A DNA stretch of 7,652 bases from UMGS1387 sp045541355. Its GTDB lineage: Bacteria > Bacillota > Clostridia > Oscillospirales > CAG-382. Shown one piece after another: positions 1 through 5,362 of this stretch (position 1 is its first letter; every line of letters begins with the position of its first letter). The position numbers were made by a program, and so were the translations under genes. The notes beneath the pieces are model-generated. The model was not told the DNA's origin, searched no databases, and saw only the letters and a list, made by a program, of their open reading frames with translations. The stretch lies in assembly GCA_045541355.1 (NCBI GenBank), contig JAZQIW010000096.1, positions 1-7,652 on the forward strand. The letters are read 5' to 3'.

Positions 1-124
1 CAAGCCCAGCTGTCACTCCTGCGGCGGCTCTTGTAGCGGTAACTGCTCCGGTCACGGTCATTCGGCAGAGGATGACATCATCGCTCAGATTACAAAGAAC
101 GTACTCGCACAGCTCGGCAAGTAA
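1..124 (+). CDS. C-terminal end of a BMC cargo enzyme (aldehyde dehydrogenase or class II aldolase?) with encapsulation peptide
   Basis: Only the last 40 codons are present, reading from base 2 to a TAA at 122-124; the catalytic part lies left of the window. The tail has two parts. Residues 4-20 of the visible piece are a Gly/Ser linker with four Cys spaced C-x2-C-x3-C-x3-C (visible residues 4, 7, 11, 15) and three His. Residues 24-39 are an amphipathic helix, DDIIAQITKNVLAQLG, of the kind that targets enzymes to the BMC lumen. The next two genes carry very similar helices at their N-termini, so this protein is very likely cargo of the same compartment. In glycyl-radical-type BMC loci, C-terminal encapsulation peptides are usual on the aldehyde dehydrogenase and the aldolase. 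Position just before the alcohol dehydrogenase favours aldehyde dehydrogenase, but no catalytic residue is visible to decide. The Cys-rich linker could bind metal or form disulfides; this is inference. Confidence 0.75.
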   Translation, partial: KPSCHSCGGSCSGNCSGHGHSAEDDIIAQITKNVLAQLGK

Positions 125-194
125 GCGGAGAGCCTTTTCGGGCAATGTCCGGGGAAGACTCGGCGAAACCGCAATGTTCGGTGTCGCTCATAAG

Positions 195-229
195 GGCGGT
201 TTGACCGCCATAGACGCGAACGGTCAAAC
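195..229 (+). other. Two mutually exclusive hairpins in the cargo-gene spacer
   Basis: The 139-base spacer between the first two genes contains GGCGGT-TTG-ACCGCC (195-209), a perfect 6-bp stem. The same bases can instead pair at longer range: GTTTGACCG (199-207) is the exact reverse complement of CGGTCAAAC (221-229), a 9-bp stem with a 13-base loop. The two folds cannot coexist. Neither is followed by a U-run, so this is not a standard terminator. An intercistronic RNA-processing or stabilising element, or a weak attenuator, is possible. Confidence 0.45.
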
Positions 230-263
230 TATATAGAGCAAATACATAAGGGAGGAAAGACCA

Positions 264-779
264 ATGGCACATGATATGGAAAAGCTTGTAAGTGACATAG
301 TAAAACAGGTGCTGGGTCAGCAGTCCTCCGACGTAAAGATGACAGGTGCTGTCAAAAACTCCATGACAAAAATGACTCTTGAAGCGGCTAAGAAAACAAT
401 CGAGGCTGTCCAGAAGAAGGCAAAGGAAATGGGAGTTGCGGCGGTTACGGCAATAGCCGATGCAGGAGGAAATCCGATAGCGGTTCAGAGCATGGACGAT
501 GCTTATATTGCAAGCTATGATATAGCTGTAAATAAGGCATTTACGGTGGTGTCCTTAAAGATGCCTACCAAGAGCCTTGCTTCTCTTGCGGCACCGGGAG
601 GCTCTCTTTACGGAATACAGTTTACGAATAACGGCAGAATAGTAATTTTCGGAGGCGGCGAGCCGCTCATGAATAATGAGGGCAGAATAATCGGAGGTCT
701 CGGCGTAAGCGGAGGCAGTGCCGAACAGGATACGCTCTTAGGTGAGTACGGCAAGGCGTTCTTTGAAAGCTTAGTCTAA
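264..779 (+). CDS. HbpS/GlcG/PduO-C-like (DUF336) protein with N-terminal encapsulation peptide
   Basis: A 171-residue protein. Residues 5-20 (MEKLVSDIVKQVLGQQ) form an amphipathic helix like a BMC encapsulation peptide, followed by a short polar linker. Residues 37-171 match the HbpS/GlcG family (also the C-terminal domain of PduO): an N-terminal helix, the AIADAGGNPIA strand region (64-74), then IFGGGEPL (128-135) and the glycine-rich IIGGLGVSGG with following QD (142-156). Family members bind haem or corrinoid-like ligands or are of unknown function; no enzymatic activity can be assigned. The start at ATG 264 is set by GGGAGGAAAGA at 250-260, and choosing it keeps the targeting helix. The gene sits between two other genes with encapsulation peptides and ends 14 bases before the alcohol dehydrogenase, so it is very likely luminal cargo. 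The role in the compartment is unknown; cofactor binding or chaperoning is a guess. Confidence 0.88.
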   Translation: MAHDMEKLVSDIVKQVLGQQSSDVKMTGAVKNSMTKMTLEAAKKTIEAVQKKAKEMGVAAVTAIADAGGNPIAVQSMDDAYIASYDIAVNKAFTVVSLKMPTKSLASLAAPGGSLYGIQFTNNGRIVIFGGGEPLMNNEGRIIGGLGVSGGSAEQDTLLGEYGKAFFESLV

Positions 780-793
780 AAAGGAGAAAACAC

Positions 794-2017
794 ATGGACG
801 TAAAGGCAAATGATATTGAAGCCATTGTAAGACAGGTGCTTTCAAACCTCAAGGACGGAAACGGCGCAAGCGCAGGTGCTCCTGCGGCGGCTAAAAAGTC
901 GGGCGGCGCAGTTCCCTCCAAGGCACGTGTTGCAATGCTTACAAAGCTTGAACACTTCGATGTGAATGAATACGACGTACCCGCACTCGGCGATGACGAT
1001 ATTCTCGTCAAGGTTGAAGGCTGCGGTGTATGCGGAACGGATGCACACGAATTTAAGCGTGACCCCTTCGGTCTTATCCCCGTTGCACTCGGACATGAGG
1101 GCACAGGCGAAATTGTTGCCATGGGTAAGAATGTGAAGAAGGACAGCGCAGGCAAGCCCCTTAATATCGGCGATAAGGTTGTTACCTGTATGATATTCAA
1201 GGACAACCCCGACATTACAATGTTCGACCTCAATAAGCAGAACGTTGGCGGTGCCGATGTATACGGACTTCTTCCCGATGATCCCAATAACCACCTTCAG
1301 GGCTGGTTTGCGGACTATATGATAGTCAAGGGCGGCTCGACAGTATTTAACGTAAGCGACCTTGACCTTGATTCAAGAATACTTATCGAACCCTGTGCGG
1401 TGCTCATTCACGCGGTTGAAAGAGCAAAGACAACAGGTATTCTCAGATTCAACTCAAGGGTTGTTGTACAGGGCTGCGGACCTATCGGTCTTATCTGTAT
1501 TGCAATTCTGAGAACAATGGGTATAGAAAACATCGTAGCTGTTGACGGCAACGATATGAGACTTGAATTTGCAAAGAAGATGGGCGCAGGCGCAAGCGTA
1601 AACTTCAAGAACCATAACGGTGTTGAAGAGCTTGCCAAGGGCGTTGAAAACGCCTTCGGCGGTTATCTTGCGGATTTTGCGTTCCAGTGCACAGGCTCGC
1701 CCGTAGCACACGCAAACATCTATAAGTTCATCCGCAACGGCGGCGGACTTTGCGAGCTCGGCTTCTTCATCAACGGCGGCGATGCTCAGATTAATCCCCA
1801 CTTTGATATCTGTGCAAAGGAAATCACAACCGTAGGCTCATGGGTATATACCCTCAGAGACTATGCGACAACCTTTGACTTCTTAAAGAGAGCAAAGGCA
1901 ATAGGCATTCCCCTTGGTGAGCTTATCACACATAAGTATCCCTTGGATAAGATTAACGAGGCACTTGAAATGAACCTTTCAATGCAGGGACTCAAGATAG
2001 CAATCGTTAACGAATAA
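794..2017 (+). CDS. Medium-chain Zn-type alcohol dehydrogenase with N-terminal encapsulation peptide
   Basis: A 407-residue MDR-superfamily dehydrogenase, long for the family because of about 44 extra N-terminal residues. Residues 6-19 (NDIEAIVRQVLSNL) are an amphipathic encapsulation helix, and 20-44 an Ala/Gly/Lys linker. The GroES-like catalytic domain has CGVCGTD (Cys80) and GHEGTGE (His101, Glu102) as probable catalytic zinc ligands, and EPCAV at 199-203. The Rossmann nucleotide site is GCGPIG (227-232), with an acidic residue (Asp251) after the second strand that suggests NAD+ over NADP+. The usual four-Cys structural zinc loop is missing: only Cys132 lies between residues 102 and 180, in a stretch containing KDNPDITMFDLNKQN. 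It probably reduces the aldehyde to the alcohol (propionaldehyde to 1-propanol if the substrate is propanediol), regenerating NAD+ inside the shell. AAGGAG at 781-786 supports the start. Identification as an MDR dehydrogenase is firm; the substrate is inferred. Confidence 0.92.
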   Translation: MDVKANDIEAIVRQVLSNLKDGNGASAGAPAAAKKSGGAVPSKARVAMLTKLEHFDVNEYDVPALGDDDILVKVEGCGVCGTDAHEFKRDPFGLIPVALGHEGTGEIVAMGKNVKKDSAGKPLNIGDKVVTCMIFKDNPDITMFDLNKQNVGGADVYGLLPDDPNNHLQGWFADYMIVKGGSTVFNVSDLDLDSRILIEPCAVLIHAVERAKTTGILRFNSRVVVQGCGPIGLICIAILRTMGIENIVAVDGNDMRLEFAKKMGAGASVNFKNHNGVEELAKGVENAFGGYLADFAFQCTGSPVAHANIYKFIRNGGGLCELGFFINGGDAQINPHFDICAKEITTVGSWVYTLRDYATTFDFLKRAKAIGIPLGELITHKYPLDKINEALEMNLSMQGLKIAIVNE

Positions 2018-2067
2018 AAACAGGTTAAAAAAATAAAAAAATATATACATAACAGGAGGAAAACAAA
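2018..2067 (+). promoter_or_regulatory. A-rich leader and strong ribosome binding site for the first BMC-H gene
   Basis: This 50-base spacer is about 80% A/T, with long A-runs and no obvious hairpin, and ends in a full AGGAGG (2054-2059) placed 8 bases before the ATG. An unstructured leader with a consensus Shine-Dalgarno fits the high translation a major shell protein needs. I see no convincing -35/-10 pair, so it is read as a translation leader rather than a promoter. Confidence 0.5.
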
Positions 2068-2343
2068 ATGGCATACGAAGCACTCGGTATGATCGAAACA
2101 AGAGGTCTTACAGCAGCAGTTGAAGCTGCAGATGCAATGGTAAAGGCAGCAGAGGTTACTCTCATCGGCACAGAGAAGATCGGTAGCGGTCTCGTATCTG
2201 TAATGGTTAGAGGCGACGTAGGTGCAGTTAAGGCAGCAGTTGAATCCGGTACAGCAGCAGCTTCCAGACTCGGCGAAATTATTGCTACTCACGTAATCCC
2301 CAGACCTCACGCAGACGTTGAAAAGATTCTTCCCAAGTTCTAA
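2068..2343 (+). CDS. BMC-H shell protein, PduA-like
   Basis: A 91-residue single-domain BMC (PF00936) protein of canonical length that forms hexameric shell tiles. Visible family marks are EALGMIETRGL at the N-terminus, TEKIGSGLVSVMVRGDVGAV (35-54) with the KIGSG pore loop (Lys37-Gly41), and the C-terminal HVIPRPHADVEKILP (75-89). All are very close to PduA and similar propanediol-type shell proteins, whose pore is thought to pass the small diol substrate. Start: ATG 2068 with AGGAGG 8 bases upstream. Codon use is more uniform than in the enzyme genes (Ala mostly GCA), consistent with high expression. The next gene encodes a near-copy, with 67 of 69 bases identical between 2176-2244 and 2640-2708. 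It could equally be called pduJ-like; the two are not separable from sequence alone. Confidence 0.97.
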   Translation: MAYEALGMIETRGLTAAVEAADAMVKAAEVTLIGTEKIGSGLVSVMVRGDVGAVKAAVESGTAAASRLGEIIATHVIPRPHADVEKILPKF

Positions 2344-2378
2344 TTTAAGAACAGAGGAAAAACCCGGAGGAAAAGACA

Positions 2379-2810
2379 ATGGCTGAAAGAAAATCTTCGG
2401 CTAAGAAGACTGTACTTGCTTCACCCGCAAAAGAAGTTGTGGAAAAGGTTATCGAAAAGAAGCCCGTAGAAGAAGTAAAGGCAGAAACACCAAAAACAAC
2501 AAAAAAATCCGAAACAAAGGAGACAAGGACTATGGTACAGCAGGCACTTGGTATGGTAGAAACCAGAGGTCTCGTTGCAGCAATTGAAGCAGCAGATGCT
2601 ATGCTCAAGGCAGCAAACGTTGAACTCGTTGGAACAGAAAAGATCGGTAGCGGTCTCGTATCCGTAATGGTTAGAGGCGACGTAGGTGCAGTTAAGGCAG
2701 CGGTTGAAGCAGGTCTCGCAGCAGCTCAGAAGCTCGGCGAAATCATCGCAACACACGTAATCCCCAGACCTCACACAGACGTTGAAAAGATTCTTCCCAG
2801 CCTTAAGTAA
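2379..2810 (+). CDS. BMC-H shell protein with Lys/Glu-rich N-terminal extension (dual start likely)
   Basis: The full reading frame is 143 residues: a 51-residue extension, then a canonical 92-residue BMC-H domain (52-143). The domain has ALGMVETRGL, pore loop KIGSG (88-92) and HVIPRPHTDVEKILP, nearly identical to the preceding gene. The extension is charged and low-complexity (many Lys, Glu, Thr). One segment, AKEVVEKVIEKK (17-28), could form an amphipathic helix; the rest looks disordered. ATG 2379 has GGAGG at 2366-2370. A second ATG at 2532 (residue 52), exactly at the domain boundary, has AAAGGAG at 2516-2522, so long and short products are both plausible. By analogy with PduB/PduB', whose longer form ties shell to cargo core, the extension may be a shell-cargo linker; this is inference. 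The domain assignment is certain; the product ratio is unknown. Confidence 0.95.
   Translation: MAERKSSAKKTVLASPAKEVVEKVIEKKPVEEVKAETPKTTKKSETKETRTMVQQALGMVETRGLVAAIEAADAMLKAANVELVGTEKIGSGLVSVMVRGDVGAVKAAVEAGLAAAQKLGEIIATHVIPRPHTDVEKILPSLK
2516..2534 (+). promoter_or_regulatory. Internal Shine-Dalgarno and ATG inside the extended BMC-H gene
   Basis: AAAGGAG (2516-2522) lies 9 bases before an in-frame ATG (2532-2534) that begins MVQQALGMVETRGL, the normal start of a BMC-H domain. Site strength and spacing match those of the annotated gene starts here, so independent initiation of a 92-residue canonical shell protein is likely. Confidence 0.65.
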
Positions 2811-2822
2811 GCATCGAATATT

Positions 2823-2862
2823 GCATAAATAATTGTTTTTCAGTGGAATTTATGCTGAAAAA
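2823..2862 (+). other. Alternative hairpins after the BMC-H pair
   Basis: GCATAAAT (2823-2830) pairs perfectly with ATTTATGC (2848-2855). TTTTTCAG (2836-2843) pairs perfectly with CTGAAAAA (2855-2862). The first stem's 3' arm falls in the second's loop and both use base 2855, so they compete. Neither ends in a U-run. They may cap or stabilise the BMC-H message; function is unproven. Confidence 0.35.
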
Positions 2863-2925
2863 TCATTGAAAATGCAAGTTTCTTTGCAAGGTTCTGAGAA
2901 AGAAAAGCCAAGAAGTGTTACATAT

Positions 2926-2950
2926 TCGGGGCAAGTATTTCTTGCCCCGA
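2926..2950 (+). other. Strong intercistronic hairpin between the BMC-H and EutN genes
   Basis: TCGGGGCAAG (2926-2935) and CTTGCCCCGA (2941-2950) form a perfect 10-bp GC-rich stem with a TATTT loop, in the middle of a 236-base spacer (2811-3046). The bases after it are GGGTGACGCT, not a T-run, so it is not a classical intrinsic terminator. Its place between abundant shell genes and a vertex protein needed in few copies suggests partial termination or an RNA stability barrier that sets stoichiometry. No promoter is convincing in the rest of the spacer. Confidence 0.6.
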
Positions 2951-3046
2951 GGGTGACGCTTGCGCTTATTTATGGGTACGAATGATTTTTCGTAAGTGTA
3001 GATAAACGCAAATATCACCTTTTTATTAAACGAAAGGGGACAGACT

Positions 3047-3328
3047 ATGATAATAGGAAAAGTAACAGGAAGCATAGTATCCACACGCAAGAACGAAAAC
3101 CTTGTGGGACATAAGCTGCTTATTGTAAAGCCGCTTTCTTGCATGAAGGTGTCGGGCGAATGCGAAAGCTTTGTTGCAATTGATAACGTCGGCGCAGGTG
3201 TCGGTGAGGTTGTGCTTGTGGCAAAGGGAAGCGCGGCAAGAATAGGCTGCGGCTGTGAAAATGCACCTGTTGATGCGGCAATTGTGGGTATCGTTGATGA
3301 TGCAAGCAATTTGGAGTGTGACGAATAA
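3047..3328 (+). CDS. EutN/CcmL-family BMC-P pentameric vertex protein
   Basis: A 93-residue protein of usual EutN/CcmL (PF03319) length. It starts MIIGKVTGSIVSTRKNE, as the family does, followed by LVGHKLLIVKPL (20-31), the glycine-rich VGAGVGEVVLVAKGSAAR (48-65) and the C-terminal PVDAAIVGIVDD (74-85). Pentamers close the twelve vertices of the shell, so few copies are needed. Unusual here are Cys68 and Cys70 (GCGCENAP), just before the conserved PVDAAIVGIVD, plus Cys32, Cys39 and Cys91; whether they matter is unknown. AAAGGGGA (3033-3040) supports the start. Its stop codon overlaps the ATG of the next gene by one base (TAATG), which implies translational coupling to the PduS-like protein. 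Confidence 0.95.
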   Translation: MIIGKVTGSIVSTRKNENLVGHKLLIVKPLSCMKVSGECESFVAIDNVGAGVGEVVLVAKGSAARIGCGCENAPVDAAIVGIVDDASNLECDE

Positions 3329-4653
3329 TGGATATAAAGGCACTTTCCGATATACTCAAAAATGCCGGTGTTGTAGGTGCCGGCGGTGCGGGTTTCCCCT
3401 CATACGCCAAGCTTAACGATAAGGCAGATACAATTATACTTAACTGCGCCGAATGTGAGCCGCTTTTAAAGCTTCACAGACAGGTGCTTGAATATCATGC
3501 AGAGGAAATTGTCTTTGCCCTTGAAACGGTAAAGAACGTTCTTAATGCCGATAGGGTAATTATTGCACTGAAGCCTCATTATAAAGAAGCCGTTGCGGCG
3601 ACAGAGGCGGCAATTGAAGGCAAGAAGGGCTTTGAAATCGGTCTTCTTCCCGAGATTTATCCTGCAGGCGATGAGGTAATTACAATTTACGAAACCACGG
3701 GCAGAGTTGTTCCTGCGGGACAGCTTCCCATAAGTGTCGGCTGCGTGGTTTACAATGTTGAAACAATGCTGAATGCCGCCTTTGCCATTAAAGAAGGCGC
3801 AGGCGTTACATATAAGTATATAACCGTAGCGGGAGAGGTTAAAAAGCCGTGCACCCTAAAGGTGCCTATCGGTATGACCTACGGCGAGGTGGTAGAGCTT
3901 GCAGGCGGCGCAACGATTGAGGAGCCGGTTATCTTTGCAGGCGGCCCCATGACCGGTTCAATCTCGTCAAAGCGCGATGTTGTTACAAAGACCTCAAACG
4001 CAATTCTTGTTCTTAGTGAGAACCAGTATATTATACAAAAGAGAAAGACTCCCGTAACCATCAGCATGAAGCGTGCCATGAGTGCCTGCTGTAACTGTAT
4101 GATGTGTACGGATTTGTGCTCGAGACATCTTCTCGGTCATCCCATTGACCCTCAGAAATTCATGATGTATTCAACCGGCGGTGTTACAAAGAACACAGAG
4201 CCGTATGTAAATACATTTTTCTGTTCGTCATGCGGACTTTGCGAATACTATTCCTGCTTCCAGGGACTGAGCCCTGCAACGCTTATCGGAAAGACAAAGG
4301 CAAAGCTTAAGGCTGAGGGCGTACCGATGCCAAAGGATATTGAAAAGAAAGAGGTGCATAAGTCGCGCGAGTTCCGTATGGTTCCCGTATCAAAGCTTGT
4401 GCGCAGACTCGGACTTAATAAATACGACGTAGCTTGTCCTCTTGACGACACCCTCGTATCGGCAAAGAGCGTAAAGATAATGCTGAGACAGCATATCGGC
4501 GCACCTGCGGATGCGGTTGTTAAAAAGGGCGATGCGGTTTCCGAAGGACAGGTAATAGCGGCTGCTCCCGAGGGACTTGGCGTTGCAATTCACGCATCAA
4601 TTTCGGGTAAGGTGGCGGAGGTTACCGACACCTACATAACGATAAAGGCATAG
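3328..4653 (+). CDS. pduS: PduS-like flavin/Fe-S electron-transfer protein (RnfC-type)
   Basis: A 441-residue protein close to usual PduS length. Domains in order: the RnfC/Nqo1-type nucleotide-flavin region with GAGGAGFPSYAKL (17-29) and NCAECEP (39-45); an SLBB-like segment around YITVAGEVKKPCTLKVP (164-180); a dicluster ferredoxin part; and a C-terminal barrel-sandwich segment (391-432, GDAVSEGQV and ISGKV). The first cluster is C254-x2-C257-x2-C260-x3-C264; the second is C299-x2-C302-x2-C305-x4-C310, with one extra residue before the last Cys. PduS in Pdu compartments is a flavoprotein with 4Fe-4S clusters, linked to cobalamin reduction and proposed to partner the Fe-S shell protein PduT. 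In a B12-independent glycyl-radical locus a cobalamin role is unlikely, so NADH/electron exchange across the shell is more plausible (inference). Start: ATG overlapping the previous stop, with GGAG at 3313-3316. The PduT-like gene follows 14 bases after the stop. Confidence 0.93.
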   Translation: MDIKALSDILKNAGVVGAGGAGFPSYAKLNDKADTIILNCAECEPLLKLHRQVLEYHAEEIVFALETVKNVLNADRVIIALKPHYKEAVAATEAAIEGKKGFEIGLLPEIYPAGDEVITIYETTGRVVPAGQLPISVGCVVYNVETMLNAAFAIKEGAGVTYKYITVAGEVKKPCTLKVPIGMTYGEVVELAGGATIEEPVIFAGGPMTGSISSKRDVVTKTSNAILVLSENQYIIQKRKTPVTISMKRAMSACCNCMMCTDLCSRHLLGHPIDPQKFMMYSTGGVTKNTEPYVNTFFCSSCGLCEYYSCFQGLSPATLIGKTKAKLKAEGVPMPKDIEKKEVHKSREFRMVPVSKLVRRLGLNKYDVACPLDDTLVSAKSVKIMLRQHIGAPADAVVKKGDAVSEGQVIAAAPEGLGVAIHASISGKVAEVTDTYITIKA

Positions 4654-4667
4654 CGAGGTGATTACAG

Positions 4668-5216
4668 ATGAGTAAAGCAATAGGAATGGTTGAATACAAG
4701 ACCGTTTCAAGCGGTATGACGGCGGCTGATAACATGGTTAAAACGTCAAACGTAGAGATACTTCAGGCATCCACCGTTTGTCCCGGTAAATACATAGTAC
4801 TTATAACAGGCGAACTCAGTGCTGTAAGAAGCTCGGTTGATTCGGCAAAGGCTCTCTACCCCGACCAGCTGACAGACTCCTTTGTGCTCGGCAATCCCCA
4901 CGAGGATATATTCACAGCCATCTACGGCGGCGCAAGCATAGAAAACGCAAAGGCTCTCGGTGTTCTTGAAACCTTTACTGCCCCCTCTATTATTGTTGCG
5001 GCAGACAGCGCGGCAAAGGCGGCTGAGGTAAAGCTTATAGAGCTCAGAATTGCAAGAGGTATGTGCGGTAAGAGCTATATGCTCCTTACAGGTACCGTGG
5101 CATCCGTTTCGGCAGCCATTGAAAATGCAATGAAGGTTGTGGGCGACTCGGGACTTCTTCTTGACTACTCGGTTATTCCAAATCCCGATCCGTCAATCTG
5201 GGACAGCATACTTTGA
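4668..5216 (+). CDS. pduT: Tandem-domain BMC-T shell protein, PduT-like
   Basis: A 182-residue protein with two BMC domains (about 1-90 and 95-182), each starting with a (A)IGMVE/ALGVLE-type motif; it would form pseudohexameric trimers. The first domain pore loop is TVCPGKY with Cys38. In PduT a Cys at this place is implicated in holding a 4Fe-4S cluster on the pore axis. The second domain has RGMCGKSY, with a second Cys (Cys133) in the equivalent loop, which is not what I recall for enterobacterial PduT. The C-terminal YSVIPNPDPSIWDSIL (167-182) matches the PduT ending. It follows the PduS-like gene directly, with GAGGTGA at 4655-4661, as in pdu operons where the two act together. The likely role is passage of electrons or a redox cluster through the shell. 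This is the last shell gene in the window. Confidence 0.94.
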   Translation: MSKAIGMVEYKTVSSGMTAADNMVKTSNVEILQASTVCPGKYIVLITGELSAVRSSVDSAKALYPDQLTDSFVLGNPHEDIFTAIYGGASIENAKALGVLETFTAPSIIVAADSAAKAAEVKLIELRIARGMCGKSYMLLTGTVASVSAAIENAMKVVGDSGLLLDYSVIPNPDPSIWDSIL

Positions 5217-5220
5217 GTAA

Positions 5221-5283
5221 ATGCAAAATGCAAAATGCAAAATGCAGAATGCAAAATGCAAAATGCAAAATGCAGAATGCAAA
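5221..5283 (+). repeat. Heptamer tandem repeat (9 units) with 28-base super-period
   Basis: Nine head-to-tail 7-base units start 4 bases after the BMC-T stop codon. Units 1-3, 5-7 and 9 are ATGCAAA; units 4 and 8 are ATGCAGA. This gives a perfect higher-order period of 28 bases (three A-type plus one G-type, twice). A degenerate unit (GAGCAAA) follows at 5284-5290. Such an array is prone to slippage and probably varies between strains. The units abut and have no unique spacers, so it is not CRISPR. Confidence 0.95.
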
Positions 5284-5307
5284 GAGCAAATGAATAAAAC
5301 AACAAAG

Positions 5308-5328
5308 GGGCGGCCGGTGCGGTCGCCC
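5308..5328 (+). repeat. GC-rich imperfect palindrome upstream of the regulator
   Basis: GGGCGGCCG (5308-5316) pairs with CGGTCGCCC (5320-5328) around a GTG loop: a 9-bp stem with one G-U pair. It is followed by AAATCACAATAT rather than a T-run. It resembles GC-rich palindromes I recall as dispersed intergenic repeats in gut clostridia, though that cannot be checked here. It may weaken read-through from the BMC-T gene into the regulator gene. Confidence 0.5.
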
Positions 5329-5362
5329 AAATCACAATATAGAGAAAGCGGGGGAAAACTTC

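Noticed and set aside
164..174. GAAACCGCAAT shared with 6265-6275, each followed downstream by ATACATAAG
   Set aside because: The matches are short, the spacing between the two words differs and no common structure surrounds them; likely chance or a minor dispersed fragment.
667..1287. Long minus-strand reading frame (206 codons)
   Set aside because: It is antisense to the HbpS-like and Zn-ADH genes, has no recognisable domain and its Ser/Pro-rich composition is that of a shadow frame.
2421..2774. Cys-rich minus-strand frame opposite the second BMC-H gene
   Set aside because: The Cys codons are complements of GCA alanine codons in the shell gene; a similar shadow lies opposite the first BMC-H gene.
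2951..3046. Possible promoter before the EutN gene (TTGCGC near 2960)
   Set aside because: No -10 element is found at a proper distance, and the coupled operon does not need one.
5221..5283. CRISPR array
   Set aside because: Units are 7 bases, directly adjacent and without unique spacers; no cas genes are seen.
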